From: Rhodospirillales bacterium
Lineage (GTDB): Bacteria; Pseudomonadota; Alphaproteobacteria; MPNO01; UBA2964
Assembly (NCBI GenBank): GCA_002727395.1
Contig: PBWY01000117.1
Location: 1-34,567, forward strand
Direction: 5' to 3'
Length of the DNA: 34,567 nt
Below the pieces are notes generated by a model, which worked only from the letters and a program-made list of their open reading frames with translations, ran no database searches and was not told the origin of the DNA. The position numbers and the translations under genes are program-made. Shown one piece after another: positions 15,960 to 25,039 of the stretch. Numbering within the stretch: the stretch's first letter is position 1; every line of letters starts with the position of its first letter.

Positions 15960-16370
15960 ATGTGTGTTATGAATCTAAGACTAGGAAATAAATTTTTTTT
16001 CATTCTAAAAAATGTGGCTTTCATTTTCTTGTTAGGATTTTTTTTATGCAATGTGAATTCTGCATTGGCCTCATCTTTTTTTTCCACCATTGACGATTTG
16101 CCGATGATGAGGGGTATGGAGGAATCAAAAGATTCTGGTGTGATGTTTTCAACCCTAAAAGGTAGGATATTTGAGATCGCAGCTAATGGAAAATTAGGAG
16201 AAGAAATTTCCAAACGTAAAGTCATATTATTTTATGCTCAGACACTCCCTCAGTTGGGTTGGAGATCAGCAGGTTTCAATGCTTGGATCCGTGAAGGAGA
16301 GCGGTTACAGCTTAAAATCTCTATAAATAAAGGAATCCTGACTACTCATTTTTCTCTTATGCCAAAATAG
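15960..16370 (+). CDS. Conserved hypothetical secreted or lipid-exposed protein
   Basis: A 136-residue protein with an N-terminal export signal (hydrophobic FFFILKNVAFIFLLGFFLC, plausible cleavage after NSALA). The mature part begins SSFFSTIDDLPMMRGMEE and ends with ILFYAQTLPQLGW and WIREGERLQLKI. This pattern (DDLP near the start, GRI in the middle, FY..TLPQLGW, REGE..L) looks like a conserved family seen downstream of mutM in alphaproteobacteria, from memory. I do not know its function. The frame also has an ATG at 15969. It lies 5 nt after mutM and 27 nt before the enoyl-CoA hydratase gene, suggesting one transcript. Confidence 0.75.
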   Translation: MCVMNLRLGNKFFFILKNVAFIFLLGFFLCNVNSALASSFFSTIDDLPMMRGMEESKDSGVMFSTLKGRIFEIAANGKLGEEISKRKVILFYAQTLPQLGWRSAGFNAWIREGERLQLKISINKGILTTHFSLMPK

Positions 16371-16396
16371 TTTTTCAATAAAAGGAATTATGCCTA

Positions 16397-17167
16397 ATGA
16401 CTTATGATACGATTAAAGCCGAACTTCATGGCAATGTAGGTCTCATAACCCTTAATCGGCCAGATTCTTTAAATGCACTTTCCTCAAAGTTGATTAGTGA
16501 GTTAGCTGAGGAGTTGAAGCTGATGGACACCAATAAAGAAATCGGAGCTATGGTTTTAACTGGTTCTGATAAAGCATTTGCTGCCGGTGCAGATATTAGG
16601 GAAATGCAAGATAAAATGTGGCCCGAGACATTTAATGAGGACTTTATTACGGATGGATGGGAGCAAGTAGCAGATTGTCGGAAGCCTATTATAGCTGCAG
16701 TCGCAGGTTTTGCTCTAGGCGGCGGCTGTGAAATAGCGATGATGTGTGATTTTATTTTGGCGGCGGAGTCAGCAAAATTTGGACAGCCAGAGATTAAAAT
16801 TGGAGTATGGCCGGGGGCAGGGGGGTCTCAGCGCCTGACTCGATTGGTTGGTAAGTCTAAGTCAATGGAAATGTGTTTGACCGGGAGGATGATGGGGGCT
16901 GAAGAGGCCGAGCGTGTCGGTTTGGTTAGTCGAGTTGTACCGGATGCGGATTTAATTGAAGACGCAATAAATACGGCAAAACAAATTGCATCGATGTCAC
17001 GCCCTGCCACGCTTATGATTAAAGATATTATTAACCGTTCCTATGAAACAACTCTTTCAGAAGGTATTAGGTATGAAAGGCGCATGTTCCAAGCATCGTT
17101 TGGAACGCCAGATCAGCGAGAGGGTATGGCGGCTTTTGTTGAAAAACGTAAGCCGGAATTTAGTTAA
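16397..17167 (+). CDS. Enoyl-CoA hydratase
   Basis: Crotonase-fold enzyme that hydrates trans-2-enoyl-CoA in beta-oxidation. The 256-residue product has the NRPDSLNALSS start, the oxyanion segment AAGADI, the GGGCEIAMMCD helix with the first catalytic glutamate, and QPEIKIGVWPGAGGSQRL with the second. The usual GVIPGAGGTQ is GVWPGAGGSQ here, a modest change near the active site. All crotonase catalytic residues are kept, so it is likely a short-chain enoyl-CoA hydratase. Linkage to rpsT and dnaA is a known alphaproteobacterial arrangement. Confidence 0.93.
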   Translation: MTYDTIKAELHGNVGLITLNRPDSLNALSSKLISELAEELKLMDTNKEIGAMVLTGSDKAFAAGADIREMQDKMWPETFNEDFITDGWEQVADCRKPIIAAVAGFALGGGCEIAMMCDFILAAESAKFGQPEIKIGVWPGAGGSQRLTRLVGKSKSMEMCLTGRMMGAEEAERVGLVSRVVPDADLIEDAINTAKQIASMSRPATLMIKDIINRSYETTLSEGIRYERRMFQASFGTPDQREGMAAFVEKRKPEFS

Positions 17168-17209
17168 ATTTGGTCATATGAAAAGTCCATATAATAATCA
17201 GTTAAAAGC

Positions 17210-17236
17210 TTGACGAAAAAGTGGGACCACTATACA
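17210..17236 (+). promoter_or_regulatory. Candidate rpsT promoter
   Basis: CTTGACG (TTGACG at 17210-17215) and TATACA (17231-17236) lie 39 nt before the rpsT ATG, with a 15-nt spacer, shorter than the usual 17. The CTTGAC/CTATAC forms match the alphaproteobacterial consensus well. It would allow rpsT to be expressed apart from the enoyl-CoA hydratase. Confidence 0.45.
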
Positions 17237-17274
17237 AACCCACACCGCTAAATTTATAGGCAGGGTAAATATTA

Positions 17275-17538
17275 ATGGCTAATTCGATTTCTGCAAGAAA
17301 GCGTGTAAGACAAACGGATAAACGAGCAGCGCAAAATCGTGATCGCCGTAGTCGAATTCGTACAGTTGTAAAGGATGTTGAACTCGCAATAGCGAGAGGG
17401 AATCGTGCGGACGCCGAGGTAGCATTCAAGGCAATGGAACCTGAACTGATGCGTGGTGTGACCAAAGGGATTCTAAAAAAGAACACAGCATCACGCAAAG
17501 TTTCACGGTTATCTGCGCAAGTTAACTCACTTAAATAA
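17275..17538 (+). CDS. rpsT: 30S ribosomal protein S20
   Basis: Binds 16S rRNA in the 30S body. The 87-residue basic protein has the family N-terminus MANSISARKRVRQTDKR and the RNRRSRIRT-like segment, and the C-terminal GILKKNTASRKVSRL motif. A GGCAGGG ribosome site precedes the ATG. The gene lies in its normal alphaproteobacterial place just upstream of dnaA. A 6-bp stem with a GTGA loop (17551-17566) follows but lacks a directly adjacent T-run. Confidence 0.96.
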   Translation: MANSISARKRVRQTDKRAAQNRDRRSRIRTVVKDVELAIARGNRADAEVAFKAMEPELMRGVTKGILKKNTASRKVSRLSAQVNSLK

Positions 17539-18030
17539 TTTACTTCAAACCTCTCTGTGAAGAGAGAGCTGATCTTTGCAAATTTTTCAGTGCCATATAG
17601 CTTGCTGGTATCCCAAAATTTTAGGATTTTCGTGCAAGTCATTGAGTTGATGGAAGGAATCGAAAATGCTTGGTTTGTCAATGTATTTTTTTTCATTTTT
17701 GTTAATGTCTCGACTTGCTATCCTTTCTCACCCCATTTAGATTTATGCTCGGCTTCTTAATAGAAAAAAAGACGGTAAAGTAATCAATTTTAGTGTTAAG
17801 TAAAACACTAGTAATAGAATATTAAATTACAGTAAAAATTGTTTTTTTATTTACTTTTAATCTATTTCGAAGGTGGGTCCTAAATAAAAAGGGCCCCCGG
17901 GGGACGATTCGATATTTAGCTACCTTTCAATAGGAAAAAATTTTTGATTTAAGAATTTTATATTTAGGTAGACTGTTTAAAATTAATTTATCCGCTACTT
18001 GGTGGATGAGTTTTGGCTGGGGAAAAAAAT
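17539..18030. other. Non-coding rpsT-dnaA intergenic region, possible origin or dnaA leader
   Basis: A 492-bp stretch with no convincing gene; the 67-codon frame at 17557-17760 has no ribosome site or family character. It is very AT-rich with one sharp exception, the GC-only run GGGCCCCCGGGGG at 17891-17903 that includes the palindrome CCCCCGGGGG. An inverted repeat TAGTGTT-N6-AACACTA lies at 17791-17810, and GANTC methylation-type sites occur at 17906-17911 and about 17657. I found no perfect DnaA box (TTATNCACA) on either strand. dnaA transcription must start somewhere here. An origin is possible from AT-richness and position, but is not shown. Confidence 0.3.
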
Positions 18031-19422
18031 ATGCCGGGACCGAAGCTGGATCCGAAAACTACTGCCCAATGGGCTAGGGTGCGCGGTTTTTTGAGGTCTG
18101 AGGTTGGAGATGCTTCCTACCGTAGTTGGTTGAAGCCGGTAACCTTAGTTGAAGTCAACGACGGATTTGTCAAGGTTGCGGTGCCAACACGTTTTATGCG
18201 TGATTGGGTGGTTAGTCATTATGGTGATCGGATCAGAGAGCTTTGGCAACAGGAAAATACTGACATTGAAAATATAGAGATTTTGGTCCAGACACCAACC
18301 ACAAGGGCACTGAAACGACCTGCAGATGTAAATTTATTCGTGCAAGGGGGTGGCGCAAAAGCGCCCTTACAAAAAGAAATAGGCAAAACCCGCTCCGAAA
18401 TTAGCGCCCCCATTGATCCACGTTTCAATTTTAATAATTTTGTGGTGGGTAAACCAAATGAATTAGCTCATGCGGCGGCCCGGCGAGTGGCAGATTCAGA
18501 TAGTGCGCCGTTTAATCCCCTTTTTCTATATGGTGGTGTTGGCTTGGGCAAAACACATTTAATGCATGCAATAGCTAATCATACACTACAAAAGTTTCCG
18601 GACCGTCGGGTAGTCTATCTGTCAGCAGAAAAATTTATGTTCTATTTTATTCGTGCTTTACGATTTAAGGATACGGTGACGTTCAAGGAGCATTTTAGGT
18701 CTGTTGATCTACTTATGATTGATGATGTGCAGTTTATAAATGGTAAGGAGGCAACACAGGAGGAATTTTTTCATACCTTTAATGATTTAGTTGATAATAA
18801 TCGTCAGGTAGTAATTTCCGCTGACAAATCTCCTTTGGACCTAGAAGGGATGGAGGAACGTTTGCGGTCACGTTTGGGCTGGGGATTAGTTGCCGATATT
18901 CATGCAACAAGTTTTGAGCTTCGACTTGGAATTCTTGAAGTCAAAATTGAACGCCTTGGCCTCGAAATACCTATTAAAGTAAAAGAGTTTTTGGCACATC
19001 GGATAACTTCAAATGTGCGCGAGTTAGAAGGGGCATTGAATAGGGTGGTGGCTCATGCTGAGCTCGTAGGGCGAGAAATTACTTTGGAAACTTGCCAAGA
19101 AGTGTTGCACGATATCCTTCGCGCTAATGACCGACGTGTGACAATAGAAGAAATTCAAAAGCGCGTTTCTGAACATTTTAATATCCGTGTTGCAGATATG
19201 CACTCTGCTCGCCGTGCACGCGCCGTGGCACGCCCCCGCCAAGTTGCAATGTATCTATCAAAACAGTTAACTTCTCGCTCTTTGCCCGAAATTGGTAGAA
19301 AGTTTGGAGGTAGAGACCATACAACTGTTATGCACGCTGTTAAAAAAGTCGAAGAGTTACGACATATAGATTCGGCATTCTGTGAGGATGTTGATCTTTT
19401 GAGGCGAATGTTAGAGGGATAA
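18031..19422 (+). CDS. dnaA: Chromosomal replication initiator protein DnaA
   Basis: AAA+ ATPase that binds DnaA boxes and opens the origin. The 463-residue product has domain I (WARVRGFLRSEVGDASYRSWLKP), a short variable linker, Walker A GGVGLGKTHLMHA, Walker B LLMIDDVQF, the arginine-bearing sensor segments (ERLRSRLGWGL), and the C-terminal DNA-binding signature GRDHTTVMHAVKKVEEL. I prefer ATG 18031, 8 nt after a GGGG stretch; TTG 18013 in the same frame would add six residues. dnaN follows after 163 bp and appears to need its own promoter. Confidence 0.96.
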   Translation: MPGPKLDPKTTAQWARVRGFLRSEVGDASYRSWLKPVTLVEVNDGFVKVAVPTRFMRDWVVSHYGDRIRELWQQENTDIENIEILVQTPTTRALKRPADVNLFVQGGGAKAPLQKEIGKTRSEISAPIDPRFNFNNFVVGKPNELAHAAARRVADSDSAPFNPLFLYGGVGLGKTHLMHAIANHTLQKFPDRRVVYLSAEKFMFYFIRALRFKDTVTFKEHFRSVDLLMIDDVQFINGKEATQEEFFHTFNDLVDNNRQVVISADKSPLDLEGMEERLRSRLGWGLVADIHATSFELRLGILEVKIERLGLEIPIKVKEFLAHRITSNVRELEGALNRVVAHAELVGREITLETCQEVLHDILRANDRRVTIEEIQKRVSEHFNIRVADMHSARRARAVARPRQVAMYLSKQLTSRSLPEIGRKFGGRDHTTVMHAVKKVEELRHIDSAFCEDVDLLRRMLEG

Positions 19423-19585
19423 TCGCAGTTTTTAGCCGTTTTTTTGATTTTTAAACGTTTTTTTTTAAAGCATCTTAAACCGTGCGGCGAATACCTTGTC
19501 CTGATATAATCTTCTAGTCAGTTATATTCTTTTGGCTGGCGAAGTTATACTGGAGTTTTGATGTAAACAAAAATAATGTGACAAT

Positions 19586-20707
19586 ATGAAGTTTATGATA
19601 AATCGCGGTGCTTTATTGAAAGCATTGGCTCATGTCCAGAGTGTAGTAGAACGGCGGAATACAATTCCAATTTTGTCAAATGTTCTAATAAGAGCTCAAG
19701 ACGGAATGGTTGAATTGTCAGCTACTGACATGGATATCGTAGTTGTTGAAAAAGTGGCAGCCGATGTGACACAAGGTGGCTCGACTACTGTTGCGGCACA
19801 TACACTTTTCGATATTGTTCGAAAATTAGAAGATGGCTCTCAAATAGAACTCGGGGGTGGAGTAGAGGAAGGTCAAATTGCAATGCGTTCTGGCCGTTCT
19901 ACTTTAAAACTCGCTGCGCTTGCTAGCGAAGATTTTCCAGCAATTACAGATGATAATATGCCGAATAGCTTTGTGTTAGATGCGGGCGCATTGCGTAATT
20001 TAATAGATCGCACTCGCTTTGCAATCTCAACAGAGGAAACACGATATTATTTGAATGGCATATATCTTCATGCAGTAACAAGTACGAACGGTGAATCTGT
20101 CTTGAGAGCGGTGGCCACTGACGGTCATCGTTTGGCGCGCATGGAAATACCACTGCCCTCTGGGGCTGAAAATATTCCAGGTGTGATAGTGCCGCGAAAG
20201 ACTGTTAATGAGTTGCGTAAATTAATTGAGGAAGTTGATGATGAGATAGCAGTTCTAATGTCAGATACTAAAATTCGATTTTCAATAAATGGTATCGTTT
20301 TGAGTTCCAAACTAATTGATGGGACTTTTCCAGATTATGATCGAGTAATTCCAGAAGAAAATGACAAATTTTTAGAGGTCAGTTGTAAACGTTTCGAGCG
20401 TGCGGTTGATTTGGTGTCTACGATTTCCACCGAGAAATCGCGGGCAATAAAGCTAACTTTAGCGGCTAATAGTTTGGTTTTGTCTGCTACTAGTCCAGAG
20501 TCTGGCAGCGCTACGGAAGAATTAGAAATTGATTATAACGATGGGGATATAGAAATCGGTTTTAATTCAAAATATTTAATCGATATAACCCAGCAAATTC
20601 AGGGTAAAAAAGCCTGTTTTGCACTTTCTGATGCAGCCTCACCTACGCTTGTCACGGACGAAGAAGATGAGAACGCTCTTTATGTGCTTATGCCTATGCG
20701 TGTATAG
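19586..20707 (+). CDS. dnaN: DNA polymerase III beta subunit (sliding clamp)
   Basis: Ring-shaped processivity clamp of the replicase. The 373-residue product shows the three-domain clamp pattern: start MKFMINRGALLKALAHVQSVVERRNTIPILSNVL, central YYLNGIYLHA..VATDGHRLA, and the C-terminal LMPMRV that forms the protein-binding pocket edge. The start is preceded only by a weak ribosome site. It is followed by recF 65 bp later, the classic dnaA-dnaN-recF order. Confidence 0.97.
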   Translation: MKFMINRGALLKALAHVQSVVERRNTIPILSNVLIRAQDGMVELSATDMDIVVVEKVAADVTQGGSTTVAAHTLFDIVRKLEDGSQIELGGGVEEGQIAMRSGRSTLKLAALASEDFPAITDDNMPNSFVLDAGALRNLIDRTRFAISTEETRYYLNGIYLHAVTSTNGESVLRAVATDGHRLARMEIPLPSGAENIPGVIVPRKTVNELRKLIEEVDDEIAVLMSDTKIRFSINGIVLSSKLIDGTFPDYDRVIPEENDKFLEVSCKRFERAVDLVSTISTEKSRAIKLTLAANSLVLSATSPESGSATEELEIDYNDGDIEIGFNSKYLIDITQQIQGKKACFALSDAASPTLVTDEEDENALYVLMPMRV

Positions 20708-20772
20708 AGTGAGGGGCTGAAACGCTGTCCACATTAGAGCATGCATTTCAATTAAACGATGGGCCTCAAGCG

Positions 20773-21930
20773 ATGGCAATACGTCGATTGTCTTTGAGTA
20801 ATTTCCGTTGTTATTCTTCTTTACGTTTGACCATTGAATTTCCAATTATAGTACTTACCGGCCCTAACGGAGCAGGCAAAACAAATATTCTAGAGGCCAT
20901 ATCTTTCTTGGTTCCTGGTCGTGGATTGCGCGCAGCAAATTTGGGTGATGTCGCACTAACCGCAAGAAATACGCATAATCATATAAAAAATTGGGCGGTA
21001 TCAGCTACTGTTGCGGGCTGCGGAGGAACTTATGAATTCGGCACAGGGATTTCTCAAGAGATCCCCATGGGAAGATTAAAGAGAGCTGTAAAAATTGACG
21101 GGCAGTTGATGAAAGGGCAATCCTCACTGGGGGAGAAATTATCTGTTCTATGGCTTACTCCTGATATGCAACGCTTATTCAATGAGGGACCATCTAGCCG
21201 CCGGCGCTTTTTAGATCGATTGGTGTTTGGATTTGATCCTGCGCATGCAGGGCGATTGAAATCTTTTGATAAATCATTACGTGAAAGATCATTGTTAATT
21301 CAAAATGAGGCAGTTCTAGGGAAAAAAGCAGACCCCGACTGGCTTGATATATTAGAAAACACAATTGTCGAAAAGGGTGTGGCTATTTCAGCAGCGCGCG
21401 TCGCGTTAGTGGATCGTTTGAATCCAGCATGCGGAATGGGTATTGGGCCATTTCCGTCTGCGTCTCTTTCGGTTGTTGGAGTTTTAGAAAGTTGGTTAAG
21501 TGAAATGCCTGCTGTGGAGGCTGAGGACCTCTATCGTTCTTCTCTTAAAAAATCTCGGAAATTGGCATCGACAAATCTGGGAAAGGGAATTGGTCCTAAC
21601 TATAGTGAGTTTTTTGTTGAGCATATTTCAAAAGAAATGCCTGCGAGCCAATGTTCAACAGGAGAACAGAAAGCTTTATTGATTAGTATAGTTCTTGCAA
21701 ATGCCCGACTTCAGTCTCTTGAAAGGAACGCGATGCCGATTTTATTGCTTGATGAAATAGCGGCTCATGTTGATGAGGCAAGACGTGCGGCTCTCTTTAG
21801 TGAACTTGGGGATCTTGGCGCGCAAGCGTGGATGACAGGTGCAGACCCATCTTTTTTTACACAACTTTCAGGGTTGGCGCATAATTTTTCCATAAATAAT
21901 TCAAAGGTAACTGAAATTCCGTTCACCTAA
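20773..21930 (+). CDS. recF: DNA replication and repair protein RecF
   Basis: SMC-like ATPase that helps load RecA at single-strand gaps. The 385-residue product has Walker A (TGPNGAGKTNILEAIS, about residues 29-44), the ABC signature (CSTGEQKALL) and Walker B (PILLLDEIAAHVDEARR). The N-terminal RRLSLSNFRCY is typical. A GAGGGG stretch lies about 60 nt upstream and no strong site lies at the ATG. gyrB starts 36 nt after the stop, so the genes are probably co-transcribed. Confidence 0.95.
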   Translation: MAIRRLSLSNFRCYSSLRLTIEFPIIVLTGPNGAGKTNILEAISFLVPGRGLRAANLGDVALTARNTHNHIKNWAVSATVAGCGGTYEFGTGISQEIPMGRLKRAVKIDGQLMKGQSSLGEKLSVLWLTPDMQRLFNEGPSSRRRFLDRLVFGFDPAHAGRLKSFDKSLRERSLLIQNEAVLGKKADPDWLDILENTIVEKGVAISAARVALVDRLNPACGMGIGPFPSASLSVVGVLESWLSEMPAVEAEDLYRSSLKKSRKLASTNLGKGIGPNYSEFFVEHISKEMPASQCSTGEQKALLISIVLANARLQSLERNAMPILLLDEIAAHVDEARRAALFSELGDLGAQAWMTGADPSFFTQLSGLAHNFSINNSKVTEIPFT

Positions 21931-21966
21931 ATCCTTTATTCTTTTAATGTTTAATTGGTGAAAAAA

Positions 21967-24408
21967 ATGAAACCTAAAGATCAAGAAGAGTCAAAAGAGA
22001 ATAATTCTGAATATGGTGCGGAATCTATTCAAGTTCTGCGCGGTTTAGACGCTGTTCGCAAAAGACCGGGAATGTATATTGGCGATACGGATGATGGTTC
22101 GGGCCTGCATCACATGGTCTATGAAGTCGTAGATAATGGCATAGATGAGGCGCTAGCGGGTATTTGCGATCGAGTTGAGGTAGTCCTTAATGGCGATGGC
22201 TCGGTCTCAATTCGTGATAATGGACGCGGAATACCTGTTCAAATTCATGAGGAAGAAGGTGTCTCAGCGGCTGAAGTGATCATGACTCATCTCCATGCCG
22301 GAGGAAAGTTTGATCAAAATTCATATAAAGTTTCTGGGGGGTTGCACGGTGTTGGAGTTTCCGTTGTGAATGCTCTTTCGTCATGGTTAGAGCTCAAAAT
22401 TTGGCGTGATAATGCGGAATGGTTCATGCGGTTTGAAAACGGTGTGCCAACAAAGCCTCTTGAACGATTATCAGATTGGACTGGTCCAACAGGTAGTCAG
22501 GTCACGTTTATGGCCTCGAAGGATACGTTTACGAATATTAATTATGATTTTGCTAAATTGGAACACCGACTACGGGAATTAGCATTTCTTAATTCGGGTG
22601 TTACATTAGTGGCCAATGATTCCCGAGGGGTTGAGCCCAACATTGTTGAAATGCACTATGAAGGCGGACTTGCTGCTTTTGTTAACTTTATTGATCGAGG
22701 CAAGACGCCATTACTTGAGGATCCTATAACCATTCAAGGTGAGCAAGATAATATAACTATGGAGGTAGCATTAGAGTGGTCAGATAGTTATCATGAAACC
22801 ACACTTTGTTTCACCAATACTATTCCACAAGGAGATGGAGGAACGCATCTTGCAGGTTTTCGCGCTGCTCTTACGAGAACGATTAATTCCTATGCGAACA
22901 CCCTAGGAATAATTAAGAAAGAAAAAGTATCTTTAACCGGTGACGATATGCGTGAGGGGCTGACTTGCATTCTATCTGTAATGGTACCCGATCCTAAATT
23001 TTCATCTCAAACAAAAGAAAAACTTGTTTCATCCGAGGTGCGTCCTGTGGTGGAGAGTATAGTAGGAGAAAAATTGGGACAGTGGTTTGAAGAACATCCT
23101 AATGAGGCCAAGAAAATAGTAGCAAAAATAGTGGATGCAGCGGCTGCTCGGGAGGCTGCGCGTAAGGCCCGTGATTTGACCCGACGTAAGGGCGCTTTGG
23201 ATATCTCCAGTTTGCCTGGTAAACTGTCAGATTGCCAAGAACGGGATCCGGCACAATCTGAGATTTTTATTGTGGAGGGTGATTCTGCGGGAGGATCTGC
23301 TAAACAAGGCCGCAATCGCAGGACGCAGGCTATTTTACCTCTAAGAGGTAAAATATTGAATGTGGAAAGAGCAAGATTTGATAAAATGTTATCCTCAGCA
23401 GAAATAGGAACTTTAATTGCTGCTTTGGGGACGGGCATCGGACGGGAAGACTTTGATGTAGAAAAAGCTCGTTATCATAAAATAATTATTATGACCGATG
23501 CTGATGTTGATGGTAGTCATATTCGAACCTTACTTTTAACTTTCTTTTTTAGGCAAATGCCCGAGTTAGTTGAGCGCGGTTATTTGTATATCGCGCAACC
23601 ACCACTTTATCGTGCAAAAAAAGGCTCCGAGGAGATTTACCTAAAAGATGATCCAAAGCTGGAGGAATACCTGATTGAAGCTGGTCTGAAAGACTGTCTA
23701 CTTATAATACAGGATGATGCTGAAGTGGCTGGGGCAGATTTACGCTCCATAGTTGAGACGGCTATGCATGCTAAAACTACGATGCAACCTATTTTGCAGA
23801 AATTATCAAATCCAATGGTTGCCGAGCAGGCAGCAATTTTAGGTGCTTTTAATTCAGAGCTTCTTGGGTCTGAGAAATTAGAGGCACAAATTGCCGAAGC
23901 GATCGCTCGCCGTTTGGATGGGCTTAGCCCCGAAAATGAGAGGGGTTGGAGGGTAGAAATCCTAGATGGCGGAGGTTTTGCTTTTGCGCGTACCTTGCGT
24001 GGAGTAACCGAAAGGCATGTTATAGATGGAGTGCTAGTTAAATCGGCTGAAGCTCGCCGCCTGGATGAGATGGTTCCGGATTTACAGAATATTTATGCAA
24101 AGCCAGCTTATTTAAAGGTGAAGGACAATAAAATAAGAATAGAGGGGCCACTAGGTTTAGTTGACGCTGTTCTCGAAAATGGTCGAAAGGGTGTTTCAAT
24201 CCAACGTTATAAAGGTCTAGGTGAGATGAATCCCGAACAACTTTGGGAGACCACTTTAGATCCAGAGGTGAGAGCGCTTCTGCAGGTAAAAATTGATCAC
24301 CGAGATGCAGCGGAAGAGGTGTTTTCAACTCTTATGGGTGATGTTGTTGATCCGAGAAGGGAGTTTATTCAGTCAAATGCTATAAAAGTTGTTAATCTAG
24401 ATGCATAG
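21967..24408 (+). CDS. gyrB: DNA gyrase subunit B
   Basis: ATPase and TOPRIM subunit of DNA gyrase. The 813-residue product has the GHKL ATPase parts (EVVDNGIDEALAG; GGKFDQNSYKVSGGLHGVG), the TOPRIM elements (IFIVEGDSAGGSAKQGR and MTDADVDGSHIRTLLLTFFFR) and the C-terminal QRYKGLGEMNPEQLWETT. Start: the ATG at 21967; TTG 21955 and GTG 21958 in the same frame add only a few residues. Its last 17 bp overlap the end of the convergent acetyltransferase gene. The gene is complete and closes the dnaA-dnaN-recF-gyrB block. Confidence 0.97.
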   Translation: MKPKDQEESKENNSEYGAESIQVLRGLDAVRKRPGMYIGDTDDGSGLHHMVYEVVDNGIDEALAGICDRVEVVLNGDGSVSIRDNGRGIPVQIHEEEGVSAAEVIMTHLHAGGKFDQNSYKVSGGLHGVGVSVVNALSSWLELKIWRDNAEWFMRFENGVPTKPLERLSDWTGPTGSQVTFMASKDTFTNINYDFAKLEHRLRELAFLNSGVTLVANDSRGVEPNIVEMHYEGGLAAFVNFIDRGKTPLLEDPITIQGEQDNITMEVALEWSDSYHETTLCFTNTIPQGDGGTHLAGFRAALTRTINSYANTLGIIKKEKVSLTGDDMREGLTCILSVMVPDPKFSSQTKEKLVSSEVRPVVESIVGEKLGQWFEEHPNEAKKIVAKIVDAAAAREAARKARDLTRRKGALDISSLPGKLSDCQERDPAQSEIFIVEGDSAGGSAKQGRNRRTQAILPLRGKILNVERARFDKMLSSAEIGTLIAALGTGIGREDFDVEKARYHKIIIMTDADVDGSHIRTLLLTFFFRQMPELVERGYLYIAQPPLYRAKKGSEEIYLKDDPKLEEYLIEAGLKDCLLIIQDDAEVAGADLRSIVETAMHAKTTMQPILQKLSNPMVAEQAAILGAFNSELLGSEKLEAQIAEAIARRLDGLSPENERGWRVEILDGGGFAFARTLRGVTERHVIDGVLVKSAEARRLDEMVPDLQNIYAKPAYLKVKDNKIRIEGPLGLVDAVLENGRKGVSIQRYKGLGEMNPEQLWETTLDPEVRALLQVKIDHRDAAEEVFSTLMGDVVDPRREFIQSNAIKVVNLDA

Positions 24409-24934
24409 GTTTGCTGTTTGGGGCATTGCAGATATTTTGAAATTTGTCTCCTAAAATCGAAAATATAGAAACTTCACGAATTTCAGTAGATAGTTTTTTA
24501 TAAAATTTTCGGGCACCCTTGTTTTTTTTATTCACAGCCCAAAACAGCCATTCTCCACCAGCCATTTTACACGCAATGGAGGTCGCCTGCATCAAAGCAT
24601 ATCCTACCCCTTTCCTTCTCCAAGGCTCATCAACATATAGGTCGGAAATATATAATCCTCTACTAGCACTGTTAGTATTATAACCTTCAAAATAAAGCGT
24701 ATATCCTATTACCTCTTTGTTTATTTCGGCTATCAAGGTTTTAAATGCCGGGTTATCCCCAAAACCGTCTCTACAGAAATATTCCTCCGTGAGACATGAG
24801 GGGCGATTGCCGTCAGTCTTACTCAAAGATCTTGCTAATCGGACAATTTCGGCGGCGTCTTTTTTTTTTGCATGGCGAATGTGTAAGGAGGGGATATGTT
24901 TTTTTGAAGTTTTTATTTTAGAAAAAACCATCAT
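24392..24934 (-). CDS. GNAT-family N-acetyltransferase
   Basis: A 180-residue acetyltransferase of unknown substrate. It begins with LHIRHAKKKDAAEIVRLARSL, carries ISDLYVDEPWRRKGVGYALMQ with the R-x-x-G-x-G acetyl-CoA loop, and has the GARKFYKKL helix near the C-terminus. It resembles diamine/spermidine-type or generic GNAT members, but I cannot name a substrate. It converges on gyrB with a 17-bp overlap of coding ends. The next gene, a penicillin-binding protein, starts 105 bp away in the divergent direction. Confidence 0.85.
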   Translation of the reverse strand: MMVFSKIKTSKKHIPSLHIRHAKKKDAAEIVRLARSLSKTDGNRPSCLTEEYFCRDGFGDNPAFKTLIAEINKEVIGYTLYFEGYNTNSASRGLYISDLYVDEPWRRKGVGYALMQATSIACKMAGGEWLFWAVNKKNKGARKFYKKLSTEIREVSIFSILGDKFQNICNAPNSKPMHLD

Positions 24935-25039
24935 GCTCTTATGAAACCTGTTGATTCACAAAATTAAAGGTATGTTTAAACATTGAAATTTAAATTTACA
25001 AAACTTTTAAAGTAGTACGAGTTAAGTGTAAAAAGATAA

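Noticed and set aside
17551..17566. Intrinsic terminator of rpsT
   Set aside because: Only a 6-bp stem, and the T-run begins about 16 nt later; not a convincing terminator.
17557..17760. 67-codon open frame between rpsT and dnaA
   Set aside because: No ribosome site, no family features, low-complexity hydrophobic content; likely chance in AT-rich DNA.
17539..18030. Proven oriC with DnaA boxes
   Set aside because: No perfect TTATNCACA on either strand; only two-mismatch stretches near 17990-18008, which are expected by chance.
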